A stretch of 64,000 nucleotides of DNA from Halosimplex carlsbadense 2-9-1 (GCF_000337455.1 NZ_AOIU01000036.1:220480-284479), one strand, 5' to 3'; numbered from the stretch's first letter, positions 17,912 through 27,686 are shown. Made by a program: numbers and translations. Notes: a model not told the origin generated them from the letters alone.

Positions 17912-20068
17912 GTGACTGTGACGAACTCGACGACGGACGTGGACCCGCGGTTCGAAGCGACGACGGACCCGACGGGGGTCCGGATCGTCGACCCGGTCGA
18001 GTCGGTCGCGTTCGCGATGGGGACGGACCGGCGGGTCGAGCCGACACCGGTCGACACCGACTCGTTCGATGTCCCCGTAGACGCCGCGACGACGGTCGAG
18101 ACGGGCGCGATCCGGTTCCCCCACCACGTCGGCGTCGTCGTCAGGACGAGAGACGGCGAGCAGGTCGAAGACCTGTCGTCGTCGGACGAGCGCCGACTCT
18201 CCGCGGGGAGATACACGCTCGAACTGGGTACGACGCCGGTCAAGCTCTACTTTCACGTCGACGGTCCCGTCACGATCCGGACCCACGACGACAACGCGGG
18301 GTTCGAGTTCGGGTCGCCGAGACGCGTTCGGATCGGTACCCGAAGCTATCACGAACGGCCGGTGGCGACGGTCACGACGACCCCGGACCCGTCGGAGGTA
18401 GCCGCGGTCGTCTCCCGGTTCGGGACGGCGCTGAAGACGACCTCTCCGGAGCGGTCCTGGCCGACGCTCCGCGGGTATCCGCCGCTCGTCGAGGTGGGCG
18501 ACGAGACGGCGGTTCCCGACTCCCTCTCGCCGCCGGATACCGGCGTCTCGATCACGGTTCGACCCGACCTATCAGACTGCTTCGCGGTCGCGCCGCTGGC
18601 GTTCTACCTCGGTGCGACGGTCGAGGTGGGAGCGGAGCCACGCCTCCGCGCGGACGGCCGGGAGTGGTCGCTGACGGCGACCGGCGACCTCTCGGCGACG
18701 GCCACCGACGTCCTTCAGCGACAGTTGACGCTCGACTGTGTGGTCCGAACCGCCGGACGCTTCGACCTCGAGTTGGTCGAACGGAACGCCCTCGAACCGC
18801 GCCTGCCGTTCGACCTCGAAGCGATGTACGAGGCGGACCTCGCCGACCGGGTCGGCGCGTACATGGACGTTCCCCACGAGCGGGTCGCCGACGCGGTCCC
18901 GCGGTGGAAACTGACGGTCGACGTCGTCCCGAGCGCGGACCGGCTGGCGGCCCTCCCGCATCTGGCCGCCGAACTGGCGGCGGTGCGCTGTCCGGACGCC
19001 GCGACGCTCGACGACCCCCGATCGCCGCGCCGAGCGGAGAACTCCGACCCGTCCCGAACGCGGTGGCTGCCCGACGGGACGAGTGCGGGGAGCGCGTCGA
19101 TGCGGTCCGCCGGAGCGACGTGGGACGAGTCGCTCGTTTATCCTCCGCCGAGTTCCAGCGTCGAACACGCGTACCTCGGCGACGGCGTCCCGGTCGGAAC
19201 GAGCGAGATGTCGCCGGCGGCCTACGAGCGGAAGTTCGACCGCGAGGTCTCCGACGACACCGGGATCGGCGTCACCGTCGTCGGCCCCGGCGACCGGGCC
19301 GGCGAGGACGATACGGTCGCGGACATCTACGCCCGGCGGGGACTGGAGTCGTTCGACACGACCGTCCTGGCCGACCCGTCCACGCCGGAACTCCGGGCGG
19401 CGCTGGCGTCGGACGTGGACTTCTTCCACTACGTCGGCCACGTGGACGACCGCGGGTTCGAGTGCGTCGACGGGTTCGTCGACGCTCGAACCGTCGACGA
19501 CGTTGGGACCGAGCTGTTCTTCCTCAACGGCTGTACGTCGTTCGCCCAGGGACGAGCCCTGGTGGACGGCGGGGCGACCGGCGGGATCGTGACGGTCGCA
19601 GACGTCTTCGATAGCGTCGCCACTCGCGTCGGCGAGACGCTGGCGCGGCTGCTCGGCCAGGGCTACTCGCTGGCCTCGGCGCTCCGCGTGCTCGGCGCCG
19701 CGACGACGTTCCCGGCGGAGATCTACACCGTCGTCGGCGACGGATCTGTCGCCGTGACCGCGAACGAATCGGTCACGCCTCTGGGGTTTCGCCTCTCGTG
19801 GGACCATGGGCTCGTCGCCGTCCCGTTCTGTTTCCCGACCGAGCGGGCGCCGCTCGGCACCGTCACCGTCCCGTTCGCCGCCGAGGACGGCCGACACGTC
19901 ATCGCGTCCGGCGACGGCGCCTCGATCGAGACCACGGTCGACGCGTTCGTCGGCAATCTCGACACCGAGCCCTACCCCGTCTTTCTCGGCGACGAACTCC
20001 ACTGGTCGCCCGACCTCACCCGTGCGGACATCGAAGCGTGGGTCGAAACGGTGCGCGACCGGACGTGA
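17912..20068 (+). CDS. CHAT-domain caspase-like protein
   Basis: A 718-residue acidic protein without signal peptide or membrane segment. The C-terminal third (about residues 450-640) is a CHAT-type caspase-fold domain. The catalytic His lies in 'DFFHYVGHVDDRGFECVDG' (H510) and the catalytic Cys in 'LFFLNGCTSFAQGRALVDGG' (C541), followed by 'GGIVTVADVFDSVATRVGETLARLLGQGYSLASALR', the usual CHAT C-terminal helix pattern. The N-terminal ~430 residues are beta-rich and match nothing I recognise; they may sense or bind a partner. CHAT proteases are often regulated peptidases in defence or cell-death systems, so that role is possible but unproven. Starts at GTG 17912; followed 42 nt later by a DUF3891 gene on the same strand. 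Confidence 0.78.
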   Translation: MTVTNSTTDVDPRFEATTDPTGVRIVDPVESVAFAMGTDRRVEPTPVDTDSFDVPVDAATTVETGAIRFPHHVGVVVRTRDGEQVEDLSSSDERRLSAGRYTLELGTTPVKLYFHVDGPVTIRTHDDNAGFEFGSPRRVRIGTRSYHERPVATVTTTPDPSEVAAVVSRFGTALKTTSPERSWPTLRGYPPLVEVGDETAVPDSLSPPDTGVSITVRPDLSDCFAVAPLAFYLGATVEVGAEPRLRADGREWSLTATGDLSATATDVLQRQLTLDCVVRTAGRFDLELVERNALEPRLPFDLEAMYEADLADRVGAYMDVPHERVADAVPRWKLTVDVVPSADRLAALPHLAAELAAVRCPDAATLDDPRSPRRAENSDPSRTRWLPDGTSAGSASMRSAGATWDESLVYPPPSSSVEHAYLGDGVPVGTSEMSPAAYERKFDREVSDDTGIGVTVVGPGDRAGEDDTVADIYARRGLESFDTTVLADPSTPELRAALASDVDFFHYVGHVDDRGFECVDGFVDARTVDDVGTELFFLNGCTSFAQGRALVDGGATGGIVTVADVFDSVATRVGETLARLLGQGYSLASALRVLGAATTFPAEIYTVVGDGSVAVTANESVTPLGFRLSWDHGLVAVPFCFPTERAPLGTVTVPFAAEDGRHVIASGDGASIETTVDAFVGNLDTEPYPVFLGDELHWSPDLTRADIEAWVETVRDRT

Positions 20069-20110
20069 CCGGCCGACGCGCCTTTCACCGCGCCGGCCCA
20101 ACGCCGAGGC

Positions 20111-21037
20111 GTGATAGTCGCCGAGACGGCCGAGGGCTATCAGTTCGTCACACAGCCCGACCACGCCGCCCTCGCGGGACAGTTCGCCGACGCGTGGGGC
20201 TCCGAGTCGGTCGACCGCCCCGACCCCTTCGACTCGCTGGTCCTCGCGGCGTACGCCCACGACACGGGCTGGCGGACCTACGACCGTCGCCCTCACCTCG
20301 CCGACGGCGACCCGGTCGACTTCCGGGAGATGCCTCCCGACACCTGGATCGACCTCTACGACGAGGGGACCGACGCCGTCGTCGGGATGGACGCCTACGC
20401 CGGCCTGCTCGTCTCGATGCACGGCGCCGGCCTGCGGAACCGCCGCTACGGCCTCTCTCCGGAGTGGCCCGCGACGCCGGCCGAGTACCGCGAGTTCGTC
20501 GAGCGCGAACACCGGCGCCAGCGTCGACTGCTCGACGGCCTCCTCGACGACCCGGACGGGACCACCGGCGGAGGCGGAACGGTCGGCGAGGACGAAGCGA
20601 TCGGTGGAGGCCGAGCAGGCGAAGCGGACCGCGACGGGCCGGTGGGCGAGGCCGACCGCGACCTGCTCCGCTCGCTCCACGCGGACGAGGGCGTGCCCGG
20701 AGACTACGACGGGCGGCTGTGGGCGGACTACCGCCGGCTCCAGGCGTGGGACGCCCTCTCGCTGTCGTTCTGTATCACGGACGATCCGCCCGGGTACGGG
20801 GAGGTCGAGGCCGTCCCGACGAGCGGGCCGCGCGGCGAGGCGACGCTGTCTGTGACCCGCGTCGGAGCCGGGGAGTACGCGGTCGACCCCTATCCGTTCG
20901 ACGAGTCGCCGCTGACCGTCACGGTTCCCGTCCGGACCGTCACGACGCCAGTCGACGACGACTCGTCACTCGCGCGGGCCTACTACGCCGCGGGCCGCGA
21001 GACGCGACGGTTCGCGCTGCGACGAGGCGAGGCGTAA
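20111..21037 (+). CDS. DUF3891 family protein
   Basis: A 308-residue protein matching DUF3891: 'QFVTQPDHAALAGQFADAWG', 'VLAAYAHDTGWRTYDRRPHL', 'VSMHGAGLRNRRYGL', 'LLRSLHADEGVPGDYDGRLWADYRRLQAWDALSLSFC'. Conserved His/Asp residues ('QPDHAALA', 'AHDTGW') suggest a metal-dependent, HD-like helical fold, but activity is unknown. A Gly/Asp/Glu-rich insertion (about residues 150-185) splits the helices and looks like a haloarchaeal expansion. Starts at GTG 20111, 42 nt after the CHAT gene, so co-transcription is plausible. Confidence 0.75.
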   Translation: MIVAETAEGYQFVTQPDHAALAGQFADAWGSESVDRPDPFDSLVLAAYAHDTGWRTYDRRPHLADGDPVDFREMPPDTWIDLYDEGTDAVVGMDAYAGLLVSMHGAGLRNRRYGLSPEWPATPAEYREFVEREHRRQRRLLDGLLDDPDGTTGGGGTVGEDEAIGGGRAGEADRDGPVGEADRDLLRSLHADEGVPGDYDGRLWADYRRLQAWDALSLSFCITDDPPGYGEVEAVPTSGPRGEATLSVTRVGAGEYAVDPYPFDESPLTVTVPVRTVTTPVDDDSSLARAYYAAGRETRRFALRRGEA

Positions 21038-21096
21038 CCGTCGGCCCCGGGACGGGCGAGCCATACGCTTATTAACGACCGGGTCCCCCACTTGAC

Positions 21097-21102
21097 AAGG
21101 AG
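21097..21102 (+). promoter_or_regulatory. Shine-Dalgarno site before sensor kinase
   Basis: AAGGAG lies 5 nt before the ATG at 21108 and favours that start over the in-frame ATG at 21117. 'CTTATTAAC' at 21068-21076 is a TATA candidate. Confidence 0.5.
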
Positions 21103-21107
21103 ACATC

Positions 21108-23120
21108 ATGGGGGAGATGGGACGCGACGTGCGGGTGCTGCACGTCGACGACGACGAGGACCTGGCGGCGGTCGCGAGCGACTACCTCGAACTGGAGAGC
21201 GACCGGCTATCGGTGGCGACTGTCTCGGACCCGGAGCGGGCGCTGGAACGGGTCAGGTCGGAGTCGTTCGACTGCGTCGTCAGCGACTACCAGATGCCGG
21301 AGATGTGTGGGTTCCAGTTACTGGAGGCGGTGCGGGCGGAGTACCCGGACTTGCCGTTCGTCCTCTTCACCGGGAAGGGGAGCGAAGAGGTGGCGAGCGA
21401 GGCGGTGTCGGCCGGCGTGACCGACTACCTCCAGAAGGAGACCGGAACCGAGCAGTACGCGGTGCTCGCGAACCGCGTCGAGAACGCCGTCGCCGCGGCG
21501 CGGGCCGAGCAGCGGGCCGAACGCCAGGAGCGCATCACTGCACTGGTCAGGGACATCAACCGGCGGTTGGTCGAGGCTGACACCATCGCGGCGGTCGACC
21601 GCGCGGTCTGCGAGGCGTTCGCCGACTCGGAGACCTACCGATTCGCGTGGATCGGCGAGCCAGACCCGGAGACGGGCGAGATCGTCACGCGTGCCGCCGC
21701 GGGCGGGGCCGACGAGTACCTCGACGGGGTGACGGTCCGTCACGACGACACGCCGCAGGGGCGAGGCCCGGCCGGCCGGGCGGCTCGCTCGGGCGAGGTC
21801 CAGTACGCCGCGGGCGTCCCCGACGACGAGACGCCGGCCGCCTGGCGGACCGTCGCCGAACGTCACGGGGTCGAGTCGGTCGTGGCCGTCCCGCTGTCGG
21901 CGGACGCGGGGTTCCACGACGTGCTCGCCGTCTACGCGGACACGGCCGACGCCGCGAGCGAGACCGAGCGGGCGGTGCTCGCGGAACTCGGCGACACCGT
22001 CGGCGAGGCCCAGGCGGCCGCCGAGACGCGCCGCCGGCTGGAGGGGTTGCACGCGGTGACCCGCGAACTGGTCGACGCGGAGACGAAATCGGAGGTGGCG
22101 CGGCTGACCGTCGACGCGGTCCGCGACACGCTGGGCTACCCGAACAACCTCGTCAGGCTCGTCGACGACGACGACCGGCTCAGGCCCGTCGCCATCTCGG
22201 AGGGCGCGGCGGTGATGCTCGGTAACCGACCCGCCTACCCCGTCGGCGAGGGGACCGCCGGGCGCGCCTACGCCGACGGCGAGACGCTCGTCGTCGACGA
22301 CGTGCGGGCGATCGACGACGGCTACGACCGGAAGGACGCCCGCGCGTCGATGTACGTCCCGATCGGTGACCACGGGACGCTCTCGATCGGTGACACCGCC
22401 ACCGGCGTGTTCGACGACTCGGACGTGTCCCTCGCCGAGATATTCGCGGCCAACGCCGAGGCGGCGCTCGACCGCGTCGAGCAGGCCCAGACCCGGAAGC
22501 GACAGAACGAGCGGCTGTCGGCGTTCACCAGCGTCGTCTCCCACGACCTGCGGAACCCGCTGTCGGTGCTCGTCGGGTCGCTCCCGCTGGCGGAGGAGAC
22601 CGGCGAGGACGAACACTTCGAGCGGTGTTACCGCGCGCTCGACCGGATGGAACGCCTCATCGACGACCTCCTCCGACTGGCCCGCGAGGGCGAGACGGTC
22701 GACGCGCCGGCGCCCGTCGGCCTGGCGACCGTCGCCCACGACGCCTGGGACACCGTCGACACCGCCGGCGCCACCCTCCGCGTCGAGACCGACGCGACCG
22801 TCATCGCCGACGGGTCGCGCCTCCGGCAGCTCGTCGAGAACCTCTCCCGCAACGCCGTCGAACACGGCGGCGACACCGTCACCGTCGGCGACATTCCCGA
22901 GGACGAGGGTTTCTTCGTCGCCGACGACGGCCCCGGGATCGACGAGGACGACCGCGAGCGCGTCTTCGAGAGCGGCTTCTCGACGTCGCCCGAGGGCACC
23001 GGGTTCGGGCTCGCGATCGTCGCCGAGATCGCGTCGGCCCACGGCTGGTCGGTCTCGGTCTCCGACAGCGACGCCGGCGGCGCCCGGTTCGAAGTCCGCG
23101 GGGTCGACGTCCGGGAGTGA
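21108..23120 (+). CDS. Hybrid sensor histidine kinase (receiver-GAF-GAF-HisKA-HATPase)
   Basis: A 670-residue soluble signalling protein. Order: N-terminal receiver domain (about 1-125, 'VLHVDDDEDL', phospho-acceptor Asp in 'DCVVSDYQMPEM', 'LFTGKG'), two GAF-like sensory domains (about 145-300 and 310-465), a dimerisation/phospho-acceptor helix with His479 in 'VVSHDLRNPLSVLVG', and a C-terminal ATPase with 'QLVENLSRNAVEHGG' and 'DDGPGIDEDDRERVFESGFS...GTGFGLAIV'. No membrane segments, so it senses an intracellular signal. An N-terminal receiver fused to a kinase is common in haloarchaea and puts another kinase upstream. No cognate output gene is adjacent. Confidence 0.9.
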   Translation: MGEMGRDVRVLHVDDDEDLAAVASDYLELESDRLSVATVSDPERALERVRSESFDCVVSDYQMPEMCGFQLLEAVRAEYPDLPFVLFTGKGSEEVASEAVSAGVTDYLQKETGTEQYAVLANRVENAVAAARAEQRAERQERITALVRDINRRLVEADTIAAVDRAVCEAFADSETYRFAWIGEPDPETGEIVTRAAAGGADEYLDGVTVRHDDTPQGRGPAGRAARSGEVQYAAGVPDDETPAAWRTVAERHGVESVVAVPLSADAGFHDVLAVYADTADAASETERAVLAELGDTVGEAQAAAETRRRLEGLHAVTRELVDAETKSEVARLTVDAVRDTLGYPNNLVRLVDDDDRLRPVAISEGAAVMLGNRPAYPVGEGTAGRAYADGETLVVDDVRAIDDGYDRKDARASMYVPIGDHGTLSIGDTATGVFDDSDVSLAEIFAANAEAALDRVEQAQTRKRQNERLSAFTSVVSHDLRNPLSVLVGSLPLAEETGEDEHFERCYRALDRMERLIDDLLRLAREGETVDAPAPVGLATVAHDAWDTVDTAGATLRVETDATVIADGSRLRQLVENLSRNAVEHGGDTVTVGDIPEDEGFFVADDGPGIDEDDRERVFESGFSTSPEGTGFGLAIVAEIASAHGWSVSVSDSDAGGARFEVRGVDVRE

Positions 23121-23152
23121 CCGGACCCGGCGGACCCGCGGCGGACAAGCGA

Positions 23153-23157
23153 TTTAT
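23153..23157 (+). promoter_or_regulatory. TATA-like element of 61-residue protein gene
   Basis: TTTAT in 'GCGATTTATCGT' lies 25-29 nt before the ATG at 23182, giving a leaderless transcript and supporting this short gene as real. Confidence 0.55.
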
Positions 23158-23181
23158 CGTCGGCCGTCCACGTGGTGTGAT

Positions 23182-23367
23182 ATGGAAGACCAGGCGTGGC
23201 GGTCGGTCGAGGTCGTCCGAAACAAACAGGGGGAGCCCCACGTGCTCCAGCAGAAGGTGACGGTGTACACCGCCGGCGTCACCGAGGAGTCCTCGGGCTA
23301 CACGAAACCGGAGGTCCAGCACCGGCTCGTCCCGCTCCGGAGCCTCGTCGAGTTCGACGGCGGCTGA
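23182..23367 (+). CDS. Small conserved-looking protein of unknown function
   Basis: A 61-residue soluble protein, 'MEDQAWRSVEVVRNKQGEPH...' ending 'HRLVPLRSLVEFDGG', predicted to form a few beta strands. It has its own TATA at the right distance and lies between the sensor kinase and another independent gene. The frame is open far upstream, but that part is shadow of the kinase gene. Function unknown. Confidence 0.6.
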   Translation: MEDQAWRSVEVVRNKQGEPHVLQQKVTVYTAGVTEESSGYTKPEVQHRLVPLRSLVEFDGG

Positions 23368-23487
23368 GTCGAGGGCCGTCGACGCGCCGGTCGCCAGCGC
23401 GTCGACTCGACTCAGCAACGGGCGCGCTCGCCCGGGAGCGCCACGTGCGATACTTTATGAGGGAGTCCGCGACCACTCACCATCGCC

Positions 23488-24027
23488 GTGGGAGCGCGCA
23501 CGCTGGTCGCGATCGAGCGCGACGCCGACGGGTACGACCTGCACCGCTCGCAGTGGGGCGGCGAGCACGTCGACCGGCTCGTCGACCTCGTCCGGGCCGA
23601 CGAGGCGCCCCCCGACCTCGTCGACCCGGAGCCGTTCCGCTCGGGCGTGTCTGCCGACGAACTCCTCGACTCGCTCGACCCCCGGGAGTTCGAGGCGTTC
23701 GTCGTCGCCGACGACCGGACCGAGGCGTACCTGGTCTGCCGGCTGGGCATCGAGACCGGTCGGGAGGCCGCGACCGCGGACGACGATGCGGTCGCCGCGA
23801 CCGGCACCGAGTCGGCGGCGCTCGTTCCCTGGCCGGGCGAAGCCGCCGCCGAGCGGCTCCGTCGGTTCGTCCGCACCGCGAAGGACCTGCTCGGCGACGC
23901 GGTCGACGCCGGCCTGGTGCCCGCTCCCGCGGCGACACAGTATCTCGCCGTCCGGATCGCTCGCCACCCCGATACGCCCGACCCTGCCGCGATCCTGTGG
24001 GTCGAGGGAGGTGGTCCGGGACCGTAG
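23488..24027 (+). CDS. DUF6735-like haloarchaeal protein
   Basis: A 179-residue acidic protein opening 'MGARTLVAIERDADGYDLHRSQWGGEHVD', which resembles the haloarchaeal DUF6735 family (start 'M..RALVAY.R....Y.LHYSHWG'; from memory). A helical C-terminal half contains 'RLRRFVRTAKDLLGDAVDAGLVP'. Function unknown. Starts at GTG 23488; a TATA-like 'ACTTTATGA' about 30 nt upstream (23451-23460) supports it. The family probably forms a small beta sheet with a helical tail. Confidence 0.6.
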   Translation: MGARTLVAIERDADGYDLHRSQWGGEHVDRLVDLVRADEAPPDLVDPEPFRSGVSADELLDSLDPREFEAFVVADDRTEAYLVCRLGIETGREAATADDDAVAATGTESAALVPWPGEAAAERLRRFVRTAKDLLGDAVDAGLVPAPAATQYLAVRIARHPDTPDPAAILWVEGGGPGP

Positions 24028-24053
24028 CCCGCCGACTCGTCCCGTGTCGCGCG

Positions 24054-24060
24054 GTTTTTA
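24054..24060 (+). promoter_or_regulatory. TATA-like element of nucS
   Basis: The T-rich 'GGTTTTTACC' is centred about 28 nt before the GTG at 24085, the expected spacing for a leaderless nucS transcript. Confidence 0.5.
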
Positions 24061-24084
24061 CCCCCTGACGCCCAACCGGGAGGC

Positions 24085-24840
24085 GTGACTGCCGTCGAGG
24101 ACGGACTCCGGCTGGAGACGCGCGAGCGCCCGAGCCACGGGACCGCGCGGGACCTCGTGGCCGAGGCCATCGACACCGGCGCGCTCGTGACGGTCGTCGG
24201 CCGCTGCACCGTCGACTACGAGGGCCGTGCGTCGAGCACGCTCGGTCCCGGCGAGCGACTGGTGATGCTCAAGCCCGACGGCGCCGCCCTGGTCCACACC
24301 GACGAGGGCCAGCAGCCGGTCAACTGGCAGCCGCCGGACTGCGACCACGAGGCCCGCCTGGCGGATGGCCACCTCGTCGTCGAGAGCCACCGCGAGACGC
24401 CGGAGGAACACCTCCGGGTCGACTTCGAGGCGGTGCTGGAAGTGTCGGCCTACGGCCTGACCGACGAACGCGACCTCTCACTGGAGGGGACCGAGGAGGA
24501 CCTTCGCCAGCGGATCCTCGACGAGCCACACCTCATCGAGGAGGGGTTCGTCCCGCTGGCGACCGAGCGGGGGACACCCGCCGGCGCCGTCGACATCTAC
24601 GGCGAGGACGCCGAGGAACGTGCCGTGGCCGTCGAACTCAAGCGACGCCGGGTCGGACCCGATGCCGTGGGCCAGCTCGGCCGGTACGTCGACGCGCTGG
24701 AGCGGGACCTCCACGCCGACCGAGAGGTGCGGGGCATCCTCGTCGCGCCGTCGGTCACCGACCGCGCGAGTCGGCTGCTCGCCGAGCGCGGGCTGGAGTT
24801 CGTGCCGCTGACGCCGACCGGCGGGACCGCCGACGACTGA
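24085..24840 (+). CDS. nucS: Mismatch-specific endonuclease NucS/EndoMS
   Basis: A 251-residue two-domain nuclease. The N-terminal beta-barrel DNA-binding domain (about 1-125) carries 'VTVVGRCTVDYEGRASSTLGPGERLVMLKPDGAALVH'. The C-terminal RecB-like domain (about 140-251) has 'DEPHLIEEGFVPL', 'GAVDIYGED', the metal-binding 'AVAVELKRRRVGPDAVGQLGRYVD' (D..E-x-K) and 'GILVAPSVTDRASRLL'. NucS cleaves both strands at mismatches or at branched DNA and usually works with the sliding clamp; no obvious PIP box is seen at the C-terminus. It faces mutS across a 32 bp gap. Confidence 0.93.
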   Translation: MTAVEDGLRLETRERPSHGTARDLVAEAIDTGALVTVVGRCTVDYEGRASSTLGPGERLVMLKPDGAALVHTDEGQQPVNWQPPDCDHEARLADGHLVVESHRETPEEHLRVDFEAVLEVSAYGLTDERDLSLEGTEEDLRQRILDEPHLIEEGFVPLATERGTPAGAVDIYGEDAEERAVAVELKRRRVGPDAVGQLGRYVDALERDLHADREVRGILVAPSVTDRASRLLAERGLEFVPLTPTGGTADD

Positions 24841-24872
24841 CCGCGAAGCCATTCCTCGGCGGTCTCACGCCG

Positions 24873-27653
24873 CTACTCGTCCAGTGACTCCTTCAGCTCG
24901 GCGAGGGCGTTCATCGCCTCCAGCGGCGTCATCGTCGCCACGTCGAGTGCCACCAGCTTCCGCTCAAGATCCGAGGCCGGGCGGTCACCGCCGCCTCTGG
25001 TCTCTTCGTCGGCGGTGCTGCTCACGCGGACGTTCTCGCCGGGGTCGTACCCGTTAGCGTCGGCCGCGGGTTCGCCGCGCTCGTCGGAACCGCTCTCGCC
25101 GAGCAGTTCCCGGGAGCGGTCGACTACCTCGGCCGGGACGCCGGCGAGCTTCGCCACCTCGATGCCGTACGACGCGGCGGCGGCGCCGGGCGCGACCTCG
25201 TGCTCGAAGGCCACCTCGCCGTCGGTGCGCTCGGTCTCGAAGTGAAGGTTGAACACGCCCGACAGGTCGTCGGCGATGGCGGTCAGCTCGTGGTGGTGCG
25301 TGGCGAACAACGTCGTCGCGCCCACCTCGTCGTGGACGTGTTCGGTGACCGCTCGGGCGATCGCGAGGCCGTCGGCGGTGCTGGTCCCGCGGCCAACCTC
25401 GTCGAGCAGGACCAGCGAGTCCTCGGTGGCGTTGGTGAGGATGTCGGCGAGCTCGGTCATCTCGACCATGAACGTCGAGCGGCCGCCGGCGATGTCGTCG
25501 CTGGCGCCGACGCGGGTGAACACGCGGTCGACGACCGGCAGGCGCGCCTCGGCGGCGGGGACGAAACTCCCCGCCTGAGCGAGTACGGAGGTGAGCGCCA
25601 CCTGGCGCATGTACGTCGACTTGCCGCTCATGTTCGGGCCCGTGACGACGGCGAAGAAGTGCTCGTCGTCGAAGTGGGCGTCGTTGGGGACGAACCGCTC
25701 CTCCGTGCGCTCGACGACGGGATGGCGCCCCGCCGCCACCTCGAACTCGTCGGCCCCGACGGCGGGCCGCGTGTAGTCGAACTTCGCGGCCACGCTCGCG
25801 AAGGAGACGAACACGTCCAGCCGGGCGAGACGGTCGGCCAGCGCCTGCACGCGCTCGGACTCCTCGGCCACGTCCCGGCGGACCGCACAGAACAGCTCGT
25901 ATTCGAGGTCGTCCGCCCGGTCCTCGGCGCGGATGATCTCGTCTTCGCGCTCTCTGAGCTCCGGCGTGACGAACCGCTCGGAGTTCTTCAGCGTCTGTCG
26001 GCGCTGGTAGTCGTCGGGCACGCTGTCGAGGTTGGGGTCTGTCACCTCGATGTAGTAGCCGTGGACGGAGGTGTGGCCGACCTTCAGCGAGTCGATACCG
26101 GTGCGCTCGCGTTCGCCCGCTTCGAGGTCGTCGATCCACGCCTTGCCCTCCCGTTCCGTCGCTCGCAACTCGGCCAACTCCTCGTCGAAATCGGGCTCGA
26201 CGATGCCGCCCTCCGTGAGGTCGGCGTCGGGGTCGCGCTGGATGGCCTCGTCGATCAGCTCGCGCACGTCGGTCAGCGGGTCGAGGTGCTCGCGCAGCTC
26301 GACCAGCGTCGCCGAGTCGGCGTCGGCCAGGGCGGCTTCCACGTCGGGGACGACCGCCAGCGTGTCGTGTAGCGACCGCAGGTCCCGCGCCGTCGCGCGG
26401 CCGCGGGCGACACGGGATATCAGTCGCTCGATGTCGTACACGTCGTCGAGCAGGTCGTGCAGGTCCTCCCGGAGCGTCACGTCGCCGGTCAACTCGGCGA
26501 CGGCGTCGTGGCGGGCGGCGATGCGGTCCTCGTCGAGCAGCGGGCGGCGCAACCAGTCGTCGAGCTTCCGCCGGCCGAGCGCGCAGGCCGTCTCGTCCAG
26601 CGCGTCCACGAGGGTGAGCGCCCGGTCCCCGTGGACCGCGCGGCGGTCGAACAGTTCGAGACTCTCCAGGGCGACCCGGTCGAGCAGCATGTACTCCCGC
26701 GGGTCGTACCGCGTGAGGGGGTTGATGTAGTCGAGCGTCGCCGTGTCGTCGACACCGTCGTCGCCCGCGGTCGAACCGGGGCCGGCCACTTCGGCCGTCG
26801 AGTCGTCACCGATGTCGCCGGCGTCGGGGTTGCCGCCGCGAGTGTACTCGGCGTAGGCCAGCAGGGCGCCGCAGGCCCGGACCTCGGCTTCGTCGGCCAG
26901 CCCGAGGTCGCCGAAGTACGCCTCCACGCGCTCGCGCGCCCGCTCGGCGTCGAAGGCCGTCCGTTCGTAGGGCGAGACCATGCAGTCGCCGTCGAACACG
27001 TCCGCCGGAGCCGCCGGACCGACGATCGCCTCCGCTGGTGCGAACCGCCCGAGTTCGTCCGCGATGGAGTCCAGTCGGTCGGCACCGGTCGCGTAGCAGT
27101 CACCCGTCGACACGTCGAGCAACGCGAGGCCGTAGGGCCCGTCCCCGTCGCCGCCAGCGCCCGCGCCGCCGCCCGCACGGCTCGTGTCTCGCGTCGACGC
27201 GTCGCCACCCGGGCCGTCCGCAGTGAGACAGGCGACGTAGTTGTTGTCGGCGCTCCGCAGGAGTTCGTCCTCGGTGAGCGTCCCCGGCGTCACGACGCGG
27301 GTGACCGCCCGGTCGACGACGCCGCTGACCTCGTCGGGGTCCTCGACCTGGTCGGCGACCGCGACGCGATAGCCCGACTCCAGTAGCCGCTCGATGTACG
27401 ACTCGGCGTTGTCGATCGGGATCCCCGACATCGCGTACTCGCCCGTCGAGTCCTCCCGTTTCGTCAGCGTGATCTCGCAGATGCGAGCGACACGCTCGGC
27501 AGCTTCACAGAACGCCTCGTAAAAGTCACCTACTTGAAATAAAACGAGCGAGTCGTCGTACTCGCGACAGAGTTCGAAGTACTGGGCCATCATCGGCGTC
27601 AGGTCCTCTTCGCGCTCGGCCATCTTCGCCGGCGCACCCAGTGCCGCGTCCAT
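24873..27653 (-). CDS. mutS: DNA mismatch repair protein MutS
   Basis: A 926-residue MutS1-type protein. The mismatch-recognition Phe-x-Glu is in '[10 protein letters not shown]' near residue 45. Connector, lever and clamp domains follow; two Gly/Ala/Asp-rich insertions (positions roughly 27110-27220 and 26750-26830) are haloarchaeal expansions. The ATPase has Walker A '[14 protein letters not shown]' near 675 and Walker B '[16 protein letters not shown]' near 745. The C-terminal ~70 residues are acidic and variable, ending '[16 protein letters not shown]'. The frame runs to 27824, but '[25 protein letters not shown]' is the family start and a TATA (around 27682) is 29 nt upstream of the ATG at 27653. 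No mutL is adjacent. Confidence 0.95.
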   Translation of the reverse strand: MDAALGAPAKMAEREEDLTPMMAQYFELCREYDDSLVLFQVGDFYEAFCEAAERVARICEITLTKREDSTGEYAMSGIPIDNAESYIERLLESGYRVAVADQVEDPDEVSGVVDRAVTRVVTPGTLTEDELLRSADNNYVACLTADGPGGDASTRDTSRAGGGAGAGGDGDGPYGLALLDVSTGDCYATGADRLDSIADELGRFAPAEAIVGPAAPADVFDGDCMVSPYERTAFDAERARERVEAYFGDLGLADEAEVRACGALLAYAEYTRGGNPDAGDIGDDSTAEVAGPGSTAGDDGVDDTATLDYINPLTRYDPREYMLLDRVALESLELFDRRAVHGDRALTLVDALDETACALGRRKLDDWLRRPLLDEDRIAARHDAVAELTGDVTLREDLHDLLDDVYDIERLISRVARGRATARDLRSLHDTLAVVPDVEAALADADSATLVELREHLDPLTDVRELIDEAIQRDPDADLTEGGIVEPDFDEELAELRATEREGKAWIDDLEAGERERTGIDSLKVGHTSVHGYYIEVTDPNLDSVPDDYQRRQTLKNSERFVTPELREREDEIIRAEDRADDLEYELFCAVRRDVAEESERVQALADRLARLDVFVSFASVAAKFDYTRPAVGADEFEVAAGRHPVVERTEERFVPNDAHFDDEHFFAVVTGPNMSGKSTYMRQVALTSVLAQAGSFVPAAEARLPVVDRVFTRVGASDDIAGGRSTFMVEMTELADILTNATEDSLVLLDEVGRGTSTADGLAIARAVTEHVHDEVGATTLFATHHHELTAIADDLSGVFNLHFETERTDGEVAFEHEVAPGAAAASYGIEVAKLAGVPAEVVDRSRELLGESGSDERGEPAADANGYDPGENVRVSSTADEETRGGGDRPASDLERKLVALDVATMTPLEAMNALAELKESLDE

Positions 27654-27677
27654 GGGTGTGTGAGAGCGGGTCGCTCG

Positions 27678-27686
27678 GGTTATATC
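27678..27686 (-). promoter_or_regulatory. TATA box of mutS
   Basis: On the minus strand this reads GATATAACC, centred about 29 nt before the ATG at 27653. It fixes the mutS start against the upstream in-frame codons. Confidence 0.65.

Noticed and set aside
18572..20680. 702-codon minus-strand frame opposite the CHAT gene
   Set aside because: The sense frame has the His/Cys caspase motifs; the antisense frame crosses two sense genes and shows no domain.
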